Below are positions 24,765 through 33,230 of a stretch of 44,156 nt of DNA, in pieces (the first letter of the stretch is position 1; each line of letters opens with the position of its first letter). A model generated the notes under the pieces. The model saw only the letters and a program-made list of their open reading frames with translations, was not told where the DNA came from and made no database searches. The position numbers were made by a program, and so were the translations under genes. The DNA lies in the NCBI GenBank assembly GCA_031285965.1, contig JAITVD010000044.1, forward strand, positions 1 through 44,156, read 5' to 3'. This DNA comes from Azoarcus sp. Lineage in GTDB: Bacteria > Pseudomonadota > Gammaproteobacteria > Burkholderiales > Rhodocyclaceae.

Positions 24765-25547
24765 TTATCGGGAGAGGCCATGTGCGCGTTCCTTTTTATG
24801 CTGTGTCTTCTGCATGTTTTGCTGGATGAGTTTTTGGGTGCGCTCTTCTTCTCTCATCTTGTAGTATCTGGAGGAGAGTGTTGGGACGGCACGGCGCATC
24901 TTCTCCTCGGCTAGGAGTTCGGCGAGCCTCGGCCTGTCTCTCATTAACTCCCTATCCTTTTTAAGAATAATTTTCCCGTCGGCAATCAGTTTGCGGTATC
25001 CGTCGACCTCTTTTTTCCATGCCCGTTTGGCAAAGGGGTTTGAGAAAAACATGGAAGGCTTATTTTTCATGAGGGATGCGAGCTTTTCTTCTTGTTTTTC
25101 CATCATATTTTCGGTTTCTTTTGATAAGGCACTTGCCTCATTTAACGCTGCCTTAATTAAATAGTTTTTGGTTGCTATGTAAAATGCTTTGATTTCATCA
25201 TTGGCATAAGATGGCTTGAACTGGGTTTTTACAAATTTTTTAGAAGTTTTGTCAGTTTGAACCGCTATCCATTCAATCTTGTTGAAATCAACATCATATA
25301 TTTTAGTGCTGAAGCGCCAATCTTTTTCTGTTGCTATTTTATTTGTCAATGGATTCATCAAGATTGGGTTCTCTTTACTCGTTTCGGTTTCAATTTCTTT
25401 AATCATTTTTTCGTTGAAAGCCATATTGATTGGATAGCGGTCATCCAACCATGCTGCCAAGGCATCCACGATGTGGCCTGGGGATGTTTTGTATATGTTG
25501 CTGGCGTGTTCAGTTGCTGCGAGAGTTTTGGTGTCTAGGGTTGCCAT
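24765..25547 (-). CDS. Unknown 260-aa AT-rich protein between trbN and traC
   Basis: ATG 25547 follows AAGGAA. The protein is lysine-rich and mostly helical, with a charged middle (about 135-200: ASALSKETENMMEKQEEKLA) and a very basic C-terminus (KTQHKKERAHGLSR). It holds the place of trbO/trbP in RP4 but resembles neither as far as I can tell. The AT content is higher than its trb neighbours, pointing to a separate origin. It could be a secreted or DNA-binding accessory protein; nothing specific is visible. Confidence 0.6.
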   Translation of the reverse strand: MATLDTKTLAATEHASNIYKTSPGHIVDALAAWLDDRYPINMAFNEKMIKEIETETSKENPILMNPLTNKIATEKDWRFSTKIYDVDFNKIEWIAVQTDKTSKKFVKTQFKPSYANDEIKAFYIATKNYLIKAALNEASALSKETENMMEKQEEKLASLMKNKPSMFFSNPFAKRAWKKEVDGYRKLIADGKIILKKDRELMRDRPRLAELLAEEKMRRAVPTLSSRYYKMREEERTQKLIQQNMQKTQHKKERAHGLSR

Positions 25548-25557
25548 GATTATTCCT

Positions 25558-26076
25558 TTACGGTTTGCCCTGTTTGGCGGGTTTCAGGTGGGCAACTGGT
25601 GCTGACGGGACTGACCTCTTTCCTTTCTGGTCGACTGTCACGAAGTATTTATCGAGCCAGTTCGCCCATTTTGAGGCGCGGCGCATCAAGTCCTCACGGT
25701 ATATCGCGTTATATCTTGGCGTCCGCGAGTGGTAATTTGAGGCTTTTGTCCAAATGTCGCCCTTGTCATGGCGGATGTGCTTTCCAATTCGCCATGCCGC
25801 AAGTTCGTAGGGGTAGCATCCGGCAGCGGCCACGTCGCTGGAAGTGATGCCATATTTTTCATGCAGTGTGCGCAGGTAAGCTGTATTGAACTGCATCGCG
25901 CCGACATCGTGGGTGCCGTTCTTGTTGGCGACGCGCTGCCCCGGCTTGCCGCCCTCTTTCTCTGCCACGGCCAGCATGATGTTGGCCGGGATTTGATACT
26001 TGACGGACGCCATGATGGAGCAGACGACGCGCTCTTGCGTCTGCGGGGGCATGTCTAGGATGACGGCGGGCAGCAT
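25558..26076 (-). CDS. trbN: Lytic transglycosylase TrbN
   Basis: The 172-aa product has the SLT-type core: IMASVKYQIPANIMLAVAEKEGG with the likely catalytic Glu41, then GAMQFNTAYL and ELAAWRIGKHIRHDKGDIW. TrbN cuts peptidoglycan to let the mating channel pass. RP4 TrbN is 211 aa, and this one lacks an obvious signal peptide, so export may use a weak N-terminal hydrophobic stretch. It starts nine bases after the trbM stop. Confidence 0.9.
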   Translation of the reverse strand: MLPAVILDMPPQTQERVVCSIMASVKYQIPANIMLAVAEKEGGKPGQRVANKNGTHDVGAMQFNTAYLRTLHEKYGITSSDVAAAGCYPYELAAWRIGKHIRHDKGDIWTKASNYHSRTPRYNAIYREDLMRRASKWANWLDKYFVTVDQKGKRSVPSAPVAHLKPAKQGKP

Positions 26077-26085
26077 GGCGGGCGG

Positions 26086-26709
26086 TCAATAGAACGAGAA
26101 CGGGCTGCTGTACAGATGCCCCCATTGGCTGACGATGAAGTCCTTCTGGGATTTTTCCGCGCCGCCGCACTGGTTCAGCCTGTCTCGCCGCGCGTTTGCC
26201 GTGCGGGACGGGGAAAAGTGGCCGTGCCTTTCCCTTCTGATCTTGAAGAAGGCGTTGATGGACTTTCTGCACCCGCTTGGCGAACTCAGCCCGCCAGAGG
26301 CCATGCAGAGAACCATCCCGCACGGGCTGTCTTCTTTTGAGCCTGCATCGTTGCTGTCGTCGGTGCCCTTCTTCTGTTGCTCTATCTTCTTGGCGGCAAA
26401 TCTTTCGGAGTTCAATATCAGGCTTGCTTGTTCCCCGCTTGGCGCGGCAACGGGCTGCTGTGCCGCATGGCCAGACATGGCGGCTTGAGCGGCTGCCATG
26501 TCTGGCTTCATGAGTTCGATGCCGTGCTGTGCGCCGTAGGCGTCGCAGGAAGCCTGATTGCCTTGGGCGCAGCTTTCCAAGTTTTTGTCGGCGCAGCCTG
26601 ACCCGTTTGCCCAGTTGCACTGGGCCTGTGCCGCAGGGGAGACGACGCTAAGCGCCATACTTGCGGCGGCGAGTGTGAGGGCGATTTTTTTAGCGGCTAA
26701 AATTTTCAT
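26086..26709 (-). CDS. trbM: Periplasmic transfer protein TrbM
   Basis: ATG 26709 overlaps the trbL stop (ATGA). The 207-aa product begins MKILAAKKIALTLAAASMA and has a signal peptide cut likely after AQA. The mature part is cysteine-rich (ANGSGC, SCAQGN, SCDAY, SPCGMVLCMASGG), as RP4 TrbM (195 aa). Its exact role in RP4 is not essential for all matings. Codons 2-7 are formed by a KorB operator. Confidence 0.88.
   Translation of the reverse strand: MKILAAKKIALTLAAASMALSVVSPAAQAQCNWANGSGCADKNLESCAQGNQASCDAYGAQHGIELMKPDMAAAQAAMSGHAAQQPVAAPSGEQASLILNSERFAAKKIEQQKKGTDDSNDAGSKEDSPCGMVLCMASGGLSSPSGCRKSINAFFKIRRERHGHFSPSRTANARRDRLNQCGGAEKSQKDFIVSQWGHLYSSPFSFY
26689..26701. promoter_or_regulatory. 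KorB operator (OB site 5) in the trbM start
   Basis: TTTAGCGGCTAAA overlaps trbM codons encoding KILAAK, just after the ATG. One of three trb genes built this way. Confidence 0.88.
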
Positions 26710-28346
26710 GCTTTTTTGCTCCCGGTGATGAAGTCTTTCGCCTCCTCCCACTGTTCAGCGGTCAGGGCGTTCCTGGAAAAACTGTCCCGTCTCAGGTTGC
26801 CCGCGTTGGCAGACTGGGCCTGATTCGCTTGCTGGCTTGAAGGGGAATCGCCGCCGCTGCGGATGCGGGCGGCGAGACGCCCGCCAGCAGAGTTGGCGAC
26901 TTTTCCTTTTGCCCAGTCGGCTATCGCGCCGCCTGTGTTGCTGGCCAATATTTTTGCGGCGGTCGGTGCTGTCCCTGCAAGCCTTGCGGCTTTGCTTCCC
27001 ATGCCGCCAGAAGATGCTTGGCCAGAGGCGGATGGCTCTCCGCTTTCGCCGCTGCCGCCTGAGCTTCCCCCGCCGCTAGCGCCCGCCGACGTTCCGCCGC
27101 CAGTGCCGCCGTCGTTGGCGGCTTGGCTGCCGCCGCCGCTGCCCGAACTGCCGGAGGATTGCGATGAGCTTCCCCAACTGCTGCCGCCATCGCCGTTTGC
27201 TTTTGCAAAGGCGTTGCTGTCCTCGCTGCTTGAGCCGCCGGATTTGCCGCCATCCATGCCGTCCATGCCGCCGCCCGAATCAGCGCCGGAATCTCCTCCG
27301 TCCCCTCCGGTGGCTTTTTCAAAGGCGGCTTTGAGCGCCGACCCTGCCCCGGCGACCCCGGCTGCGCCGCCCGCTACTGCACTGACGGCCATAGCCGCTC
27401 CGCTTACAGCCATTGATGCCGCTGCGAGCATCTGCCCCATTGAATGCTGCCCGACGGCTCCTGTTGAGGCTCCGCTGATGATACCTGCGAGCATCGGGGG
27501 GATTTTGTTTGATAAGAGGTACATGATAAGTACCGAAACAACCATTACACCGAGTTCAAAATAGTTCGTATAACTTTCAATTGAATTGGCCTGTTCTTTT
27601 ATAAAAGTTGTCCCAATCCCTATGAGTAATACCATAGCAAGTATCTGTGCACCTAATCCAAGGAGGCTTTTATAGTAATTAATAGCTATGTCTGATGTCC
27701 ATTTACTACCACCAAATCCAAGAAAAAACACCCCAGCATATGCCATGAACCAAGCAGAAATCATGAGTTCAAGCATATTAAATGCAATAAGTGTAATAAT
27801 AAGAAGGCAAATTAAAGATAAAATTACTGAAACAGCACTATCAATCGGCGACCATCCGCTAGTATTTTCGCACGTTTTTTTGAATAAAGTAAACCCTAAG
27901 TCCATTATTGAACTAGGAGTTACACCGGCTCCTGTTCCGCCCGCTAACCCTCCAAGCCGCTGAAGCGATTCGAGTATCGTTGCTCCAATCGTTTCAGAAT
28001 TTATCAATAACCACCAAAAAAAACCTGTAAAAACAATAAATTTTATAAGCTCCGCAAAAAACTCCTGTATGTCGGCTCTGCGTAGCAGCAGCATCCCAAA
28101 AGTCCATGTCATTGATATGGCTGCGAGCGCCCAAAATAGATAACTGGCAGCAGAAATAATGATTGAAAGCCAAGAATGAGCGGCGGTTTGGTATTTGTGA
28201 AGTACACCATCAAAAATACCATTACCCTTAAGCTCAGCGGAGGCTTGCTCTGAAAAAGATAGTAAGCTTATTGCTAAAACAATAAGCATTACATTAGATG
28301 CAAATAACTTTTTTATTATGTAAAAACTTTTCAGAAATAGTTTCAT
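26706..28346 (-). CDS. trbL: Mating channel membrane protein TrbL (VirB6 family)
   Basis: The 546-aa product (RP4 528 aa) has a signal sequence ending QASA and about six membrane segments between 45 and 330. A long Gly/Ser/Ala-rich region (about 355-465) and a hydrophilic C-terminus follow. It forms the inner-membrane part of the channel. The start overlaps the trbK stop. The 5' 850 bp are AT-rich while the 3' part is GC-rich, so the gene looks like a mosaic with trbK. Confidence 0.93.
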   Translation of the reverse strand: MKLFLKSFYIIKKLFASNVMLIVLAISLLSFSEQASAELKGNGIFDGVLHKYQTAAHSWLSIIISAASYLFWALAAISMTWTFGMLLLRRADIQEFFAELIKFIVFTGFFWWLLINSETIGATILESLQRLGGLAGGTGAGVTPSSIMDLGFTLFKKTCENTSGWSPIDSAVSVILSLICLLIITLIAFNMLELMISAWFMAYAGVFFLGFGGSKWTSDIAINYYKSLLGLGAQILAMVLLIGIGTTFIKEQANSIESYTNYFELGVMVVSVLIMYLLSNKIPPMLAGIISGASTGAVGQHSMGQMLAAASMAVSGAAMAVSAVAGGAAGVAGAGSALKAAFEKATGGDGGDSGADSGGGMDGMDGGKSGGSSSEDSNAFAKANGDGGSSWGSSSQSSGSSGSGGGSQAANDGGTGGGTSAGASGGGSSGGSGESGEPSASGQASSGGMGSKAARLAGTAPTAAKILASNTGGAIADWAKGKVANSAGGRLAARIRSGGDSPSSQQANQAQSANAGNLRRDSFSRNALTAEQWEEAKDFITGSKKA

Positions 28347-28591
28347 TTAGAAACACTCCAACTTATTGGATTAGACGGTTCGTCTGGTGGTACATCGTGT
28401 AGAGATTCTAATATGATTTTGTAGCAATTTTTCTTGAATAGAATCTGCTTTTCTTGAGGGGTTATGCTTGAAATAAATTCCTTGTTTGTACAGTTTTCTT
28501 TATTAATTTCTGGCTCAGAAGCGTTATTGCAGCCCGCAAGAAAAAGGCTCGCTATTGCAAGAGAGCTTAATTTAATAAAACATTTTTTCAT
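28343..28591 (-). CDS. trbK: Entry-exclusion lipoprotein TrbK
   Basis: The 82-aa lipoprotein has a lipobox LAGC with Cys21. RP4 TrbK (69 aa) is the lipoprotein that blocks mating between cells with the same plasmid, and it lies between trbJ and trbL as here. The start overlaps the trbJ stop (ATGA). AT-rich. Its last residues, LHDVPPDEPSNPISW, repeat the C-terminus of TrbJ (LHDVPDDEPSNPIEW), which is unusual. The start used drops an upstream in-frame ATG inside trbJ. Confidence 0.85.
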   Translation of the reverse strand: MKKCFIKLSSLAIASLFLAGCNNASEPEINKENCTNKEFISSITPQEKQILFKKNCYKIILESLHDVPPDEPSNPISWSVSK

Positions 28592-29379
28592 GGAATTCTC
28601 CTTGTTTGGAAAACATGCCACTCTATTGGGTTAGACGGTTCGTCGTCTGGCACATCGTGTAATCTGTAATAAGCTGCATCACGTGCAGCTTGCCTATCAG
28701 CATCAGCCTGTGCTCGCGTCACAAGCTGATCCAGCATCTGGGTCTGCTGGCGGCGCATTTGGAGTATCTGGTGCGCCATGTTCGCGGCCAGCATGTTGCC
28801 GCGCACTAGCGCCTGCATCTGCCCGGAATCCTTGGAAGCCTCTCTCTGTAGGCGATCCAGTTCGCGCCCGTCATCTTCGATCATCTCCGCGTCCTCGACC
28901 AGCGACTTGAACAGGTCGTCGTTGGCTTTCTTGACGTTCTCCGAGGCGAAACTGATCTGATCCCGAAGTTTCCTTAAATCCGCGAGCGTGCAGATTTGGT
29001 CTTTGGAGAAGCAGCCGTTGTTGTTCCGGTAGAAGTTGATGTCCCTGTACCGATCCATGTAGCTGTTCATGTTGTTCATCTGGTTTCTGAACTGCTGGAG
29101 GCGGGAATTCAAGGACTGCAATTTGTCGACCGTGTACTGGACGCGGCTCCAAATCTGCGTGACGGGGGCTACCGTGTTCTTAATCATGTTTTCGTACTGC
29201 TGAAGCTGCAAGACACGAGATTCGACCTGCTCGATGGTCTGCATCATGCTCTCTGACCACGTCATGAGGTTCGGCACCAGATTGGTCGGGTCAGAGGTGA
29301 TGATTTGCGTGTGGCCGCCCGTGGCCATGCCCGTAAGAGCCAGCGCAAGGGCGATTTTTTTAGCGGCTAAAATTTTCAT
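28588..29379 (-). CDS. trbJ: TrbJ (VirB5-like pilus/channel component)
   Basis: The 263-aa product (RP4 258 aa) begins MKILAAKKIALALALTGMA with a signal peptide, then long amphipathic helices (about 45-215: MMQTIEQVESRVLQLQQYEN). It has one conserved cysteine pair (NNNGCFSKDQICTL). TrbJ is exported and needed for pilus assembly and adhesion. Its N-terminal codons hold a KorB operator. The tail shares a 15-residue motif with TrbK. Confidence 0.93.
   Translation of the reverse strand: MKILAAKKIALALALTGMATGGHTQIITSDPTNLVPNLMTWSESMMQTIEQVESRVLQLQQYENMIKNTVAPVTQIWSRVQYTVDKLQSLNSRLQQFRNQMNNMNSYMDRYRDINFYRNNNGCFSKDQICTLADLRKLRDQISFASENVKKANDDLFKSLVEDAEMIEDDGRELDRLQREASKDSGQMQALVRGNMLAANMAHQILQMRRQQTQMLDQLVTRAQADADRQAARDAAYYRLHDVPDDEPSNPIEWHVFQTRRIP
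29359..29371. promoter_or_regulatory. KorB operator (OB site 6) in the trbJ start
   Basis: TTTAGCGGCTAAA lies in the codons for KILAAK directly after the trbJ ATG at 29379. Confidence 0.88.
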
Positions 29380-29390
29380 GGCTCACCTGT

Positions 29391-29738
29391 TTACTTGCAC
29401 TTGCCCGCTTGGCGCAGCAGTTCGTTGCAGGAGGGGTCTTTTTTGCCTTTGGCGGTTTTCCCCTTTTTCCCCGGCGATTGCATTTCGTTGCACATGGCAT
29501 CAGAAGAGGAGCCGCCTGCCCAAGGAGGGACATACGAGACATAGCAGGAATAGCGAACCCCATCGTTTGTAGTGGCCGTGTAGCGGGTTGTCATGCCACT
29601 TTTCTGCTGGTTTGAAATCGTGAATTCGGTGGGTTCCAGTCCGAGCGAATGGCTTGTGCTGCTCACAATGTCGGCCTGTCTGGTCGCGCACCCGGCAAGG
29701 GCAGTCATGGCGGCGGCGGCAAAAAGAATGTGTTTCAT
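29391..29738 (-). CDS. Extra Cys-rich lipoprotein between trbI and trbJ
   Basis: ATG 29738 follows GAGGAA. The 115-aa product has a lipobox ALAGC (Cys17), a middle that reads as beta strands (EFTISNQQKSGMTTRYTATT), and four further cysteines toward the basic C-terminus (YSCYVSY, AMCNE, PSCNELL, AGKCK). RP4 has no gene in this position, so this is an insertion into the trb operon. It may support the outer-membrane complex or act in exclusion; unproven. Confidence 0.75.
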   Translation of the reverse strand: MKHILFAAAAMTALAGCATRQADIVSSTSHSLGLEPTEFTISNQQKSGMTTRYTATTNDGVRYSCYVSYVPPWAGGSSSDAMCNEMQSPGKKGKTAKGKKDPSCNELLRQAGKCK

Positions 29739-29754
29739 AAGTTCCTCTATGGCG

Positions 29755-31134
29755 TTATGGTTGGTTGTGTGAAATCTCAAGCCCGGTTTCGGCGCTTGAG
29801 GCGGGTTGATAGGCATGGGGCAGCGTCAAGTCCTTCGTGACCACGACGTTGAAAACGAAGCCGGGCCGGATTTCAATCGTTGGGCTGACGTTCATGTTTT
29901 TGGAGACCATTTGCGCCGTCACTTGGCCGAGTTGCTGCCCGAGCGATTCAGACATGGCGGAACTGGCGGACTGGCGCTCGCCGAAGCCCTGTGTGCGGTC
30001 TTGGCTCAGTTCGACGCCCGCCGTGACGAGGCTCATCAGCAGCGCCGAGCCAAATGTGCGCAGATAATGGTGGTCGACCTTGTCCGCAGCGCCCGCATAG
30101 CCCGCGCCGTCCGTTCCGGGCATCGCGCCAAGGTCATAGGCTTTACCGTCCGGAAAAACGATCCGCTGCCAAGCAAACAGTACGCGGGACTGCCCAAAGA
30201 TCACGTTGCTGTCGTATGCGCCGAACAGGCGCGAGCCTTGCGGTATCAGCAATTGCTCGCCAGTGGCCGTGTCGTATATGGACTGGCTGACCTGCGCGAT
30301 GATGGGGCCGGGAAGGTCTGAGTTGATGCCGGAGATCATCACGGCAGGGATGACTGATCCTGTTCTCAACTCAAACGGTGTGCGGGGGCTTTCGAGCCGG
30401 GCGGGATTGCGCCAGCGGTCTTCACGGGAGGGCGCGTCGAACTGGCCGTAGCCTCCCTGCTGTGCCATCCCCGCGTCGGCAAGCAGGACGCCCCCTGCCC
30501 CACCTGCGCCGTCCGAGAAAAGCGTGTCTTTGATGTCTTTTGCAATCTTGATGCGCTCGTTGATTTGGGCGGACGCGCTTGGCCGGGATGAAGAGTGGGA
30601 ATACGTTGAAAAGCCCTGCACGGAACTGCCTCCGCCGCCTCCAGTCCGCCCGCCGCCCGCGCCCTGTACGCTTGTCCCAGAAGCCGCCGCTTGCTGGACG
30701 GCCTCCATCCTTGCCCTTTCCATGTCGGCAAGCTGCGGGTCAGCGGCGGGCGCGGCATCCCTTCTCGCAGTGGTGGGCGCGTCAGGCAAATCGTCTGCTT
30801 CGCCCTTCCCTCTTTCGCCGCTAGGGAGCGGCGGGTCATCGAGGCGGGCGACTTGGAGTTCTGGAAGCTGCGGGGACACCAAGCCAGCACCGTACCCGCC
30901 AACAATGTCCTGAACGATGCTGGCGGAATCGCCCGCTGGCTGCGCCTTGTTTTCTTCGCTGACCTGCTTTGCCATTTCCGTCCTGCCGACGGCGACTGTC
31001 GCCATGACCGCGCAAAAAAGCGCGACGACCGCCCCGCCGATATACACCGGAATTTTGTTTGCCCGCTTGCCGCCGAACAGCGACGAAGCCGCCGAGGACG
31101 GGGAAGCAGACGGGGACATCGGGTCGTCTTTCAT
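29755..31134 (-). CDS. trbI: TrbI (VirB10 family)
   Basis: ATG 31134 follows AAGGAG; an earlier in-frame start inside trbH is rejected. The 459-aa product (RP4 463 aa) has one membrane segment (about 28-48), a low-complexity periplasmic linker (about 60-200), and the VirB10 C-terminal domain (about 225-440: GSVIPAVMISGINSDLPGPI, LLIPQGSRLFGAYDSNV). It spans the envelope and forms part of the outer-membrane core of the channel. Confidence 0.96.
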   Translation of the reverse strand: MKDDPMSPSASPSSAASSLFGGKRANKIPVYIGGAVVALFCAVMATVAVGRTEMAKQVSEENKAQPAGDSASIVQDIVGGYGAGLVSPQLPELQVARLDDPPLPSGERGKGEADDLPDAPTTARRDAAPAADPQLADMERARMEAVQQAAASGTSVQGAGGGRTGGGGGSSVQGFSTYSHSSSRPSASAQINERIKIAKDIKDTLFSDGAGGAGGVLLADAGMAQQGGYGQFDAPSREDRWRNPARLESPRTPFELRTGSVIPAVMISGINSDLPGPIIAQVSQSIYDTATGEQLLIPQGSRLFGAYDSNVIFGQSRVLFAWQRIVFPDGKAYDLGAMPGTDGAGYAGAADKVDHHYLRTFGSALLMSLVTAGVELSQDRTQGFGERQSASSAMSESLGQQLGQVTAQMVSKNMNVSPTIEIRPGFVFNVVVTKDLTLPHAYQPASSAETGLEISHNQP

Positions 31135-31138
31135 GGCG

Positions 31139-31588
31139 CTACTCCTTGCGCGTCCAGCTTCCGGCGGGGGCGTATTTTCCTGCTTCCGAAAAATACGCCC
31201 GCGTGATTGACTGCTTGCCGACATCCAAGGTCAGGCGCACTACTCCGGCGGCAGCCTCATCGAGCTTGTACCCAATGGTTTCCGCCCCGGCGGGGAGCGT
31301 CCCCACGCTGCCATCTGGGGGCGGCGCGGCGGCATCGACGGCATAGCCCGCGCCGCGCAGCCCGTCGATGAGAGCTTTTCCAAAGACATCCTCCGTTGGC
31401 TGCATGAAGGCCAGCCGATGCTTTCCGGGGGGATAGGTTGCGGAGAGCGCCTTGACGGCATCCGCCGCAATTTCCTGTTCTGACGAGTCTCCGGCAAGGT
31501 AATTGCCGTACTGGGAGGTTGCGCACCCTGCCAGCGCCATGAAAGACAGCGCGGCGGGCAAGCAAATTTTAGCGGCTAAAATTTTCAT
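31139..31588 (-). CDS. trbH: Lipoprotein TrbH (VirB7-like role)
   Basis: ATG 31588 follows AGAGGA. The 149-aa product starts MKILAAKICLPAALSFMALAGC with a lipobox at Cys22; RP4 TrbH is a 160-aa lipoprotein in the same place. It likely stabilises TrbG/TrbI at the outer membrane. A KorB operator forms codons 2-7. Confidence 0.88.
   Translation of the reverse strand: MKILAAKICLPAALSFMALAGCATSQYGNYLAGDSSEQEIAADAVKALSATYPPGKHRLAFMQPTEDVFGKALIDGLRGAGYAVDAAAPPPDGSVGTLPAGAETIGYKLDEAAAGVVRLTLDVGKQSITRAYFSEAGKYAPAGSWTRKE
31568..31580. promoter_or_regulatory. KorB operator (OB site 7) in the trbH start
   Basis: TTTAGCGGCTAAA lies in the codons for KILAAK directly after the trbH ATG at 31588. Confidence 0.88.
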
Positions 31589-31591
31589 CGC

Positions 31592-32488
31592 TCATCCTCT
31601 CGCGGCTTTTTTGGTGATCGTCACGCGCTCCTGCCCGCTGCCTACGCCGGAAATCAGGATCATCTGCTCGGGGACGGAATCGACGATGTAGCGGTTGCCT
31701 TGGACGCGGTAGTTGACGAGCATGGCATCCTCTCTGGTGAACATGCCGCCTTTCTTGCGCAGCACAAGCAGCGCGGGGGCATCCGTCTGCGACAGGTCGG
31801 AAGGCATTTCGATGATGGTCTTTTTCCCGTCGCTGAATACCCGGACGGGCGTCCATCGGGTGTTCCCGTCGATGGCGTAGTCGAACTTGAGGTCGCCAAG
31901 ATATTCGCCCCGAGGCGTCGTCCATGCGGCGCGGCGTTGTGTTTCGTATTCTTTCCGCGCATTCCACTTGGCTTGCTGTTCGTCGGGATAGGTGAAGTCG
32001 ATATGGGCGATGTAGTCCGTCTTGTGGCTGCGGAGCCGGATGTAGTAGGTGCGCCGATCCGTGTTGATGATGAGGTTGGTGGTCAAGTCCACGTCCTTCG
32101 GCTTGATGATGACGTGCTGCCTTTCCGTCGCGCCCGTCCCGGAATAGCCGGGTTCTATCGTCCATCTTTCATTGTCGCCCGCATGTACGTTCAGTATTTG
32201 CTCACCGCTCTGGAGGGCAATATCACAAATTTGAAAAACGGCGCATACGATGCTGGGCTGCGCGACGCCATAAACAAAAGTGACCGCGCCAAACTGGCCT
32301 TGGAGCGGCTTCATTACCGAAACAGTCCTGCCCGCCCTGAACTTGTTGCCAATTTTGAGGGCGGCTTTTTCCCCTTCCGTCAACTCGGGGTTGGGCGTGT
32401 TCGCAAAGTATTTATCCTCTGCGGGGTTCGCCAGCGCGACGAGGGGCATGGCGAGCGCGAGCGCAAAAGACAGCATTGATTTTTTCAT
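31592..32488 (-). CDS. trbG: TrbG (VirB9 family)
   Basis: ATG 32488 follows AAGGA. The 298-aa product (RP4 297 aa) has a signal peptide cut after ALA (MKKSMLSFALALAMPLVALA). VirB9-type blocks include RTVSVMKPLQGQFGAVTFVYG, YIRLRSHKTDYIAHIDFTYP and, near the C-terminus, YRVQGNRYIVDSVPEQMIL. It is the periplasmic/outer-membrane partner of TrbI and TrbH. A longer frame upstream is inside trbF and not used. Confidence 0.95.
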   Translation of the reverse strand: MKKSMLSFALALAMPLVALANPAEDKYFANTPNPELTEGEKAALKIGNKFRAGRTVSVMKPLQGQFGAVTFVYGVAQPSIVCAVFQICDIALQSGEQILNVHAGDNERWTIEPGYSGTGATERQHVIIKPKDVDLTTNLIINTDRRTYYIRLRSHKTDYIAHIDFTYPDEQQAKWNARKEYETQRRAAWTTPRGEYLGDLKFDYAIDGNTRWTPVRVFSDGKKTIIEMPSDLSQTDAPALLVLRKKGGMFTREDAMLVNYRVQGNRYIVDSVPEQMILISGVGSGQERVTITKKAARG

Positions 32489-32499
32489 GGCATGAATCC

Positions 32500-33228
32500 T
32501 TAATTGAGGCGCGTCCAACTGAAGTCCTCCACAAAAATACCGAACGGGTTCTTCTGCATCTGGGCTTCCGTCGTCGAACTTGTCGGGGGAACCACCTTGA
32601 CCGTGACCAGCGCCCTCATGGCAATGGGCGCGGCTGCGGGGACGCCCTTGCGGTCTCGCACGGTCTCTTGCCATTCGGCTTGCCATGTGTCCTTTGTCTG
32701 CTGCAAGACGGACTTGATGTCGATGTCCACCATTTCGTTGGCAGACCGCTTGAACGGGTTCGTCACGCCGTCTTCGCGGTAGAACTCGGACATCTTTGGC
32801 TGCGCCGGGTCATTCGGGTGCAGATGGCCGTATACGTCCAGAACGGCCTTGCGCTGGAGCGCCATGTCCGGCGTTACGACACGGGCCTGATGGATGAATT
32901 TGCTCACGGTCGACCTGATGATGCGCGGGTCTAGCGCCGTCGTCGCCTGAAGGATACCTGCGGCGCGGTACTGCCCAATCGTGTCGGTCTCCACGACGTA
33001 GGGGACGAACTTGTTTTGCTGGCCGATGTGGATGATGCCGCCGACGGCGGCAAGCGCGATGCAGAGCGAGAACAGGCCGATGATCTGCCATGTCTGCTTC
33101 GCGGCCAGCACGTCACCTACATGTTCGTTCCATTTGCGTCGGGCGTTGAGAAACGGGTTTTTATCCCCGAGCGGAATGGCGGCAACGGGCTGCTTTTTCT
33201 TGAAAAGCTGCTGAAGGATGGGGTGCAT
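32500..33228 (-). CDS. trbF: TrbF (VirB8 family)
   Basis: ATG 33228 lies two bases after the trbE stop. The 242-aa product (RP4 260 aa) has one membrane segment (about 46-66: IIGLFSLCIALAAVGGIIHI) and the periplasmic VirB8 domain (FYREDGVTNPFKRSANEMVD, TWQAEWQETVRDRKG). It is an inner-membrane scaffold of the channel. Confidence 0.94.
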   Translation of the reverse strand: MHPILQQLFKKKQPVAAIPLGDKNPFLNARRKWNEHVGDVLAAKQTWQIIGLFSLCIALAAVGGIIHIGQQNKFVPYVVETDTIGQYRAAGILQATTALDPRIIRSTVSKFIHQARVVTPDMALQRKAVLDVYGHLHPNDPAQPKMSEFYREDGVTNPFKRSANEMVDIDIKSVLQQTKDTWQAEWQETVRDRKGVPAAAPIAMRALVTVKVVPPTSSTTEAQMQKNPFGIFVEDFSWTRLN

Positions 33229-33230
33229 GG

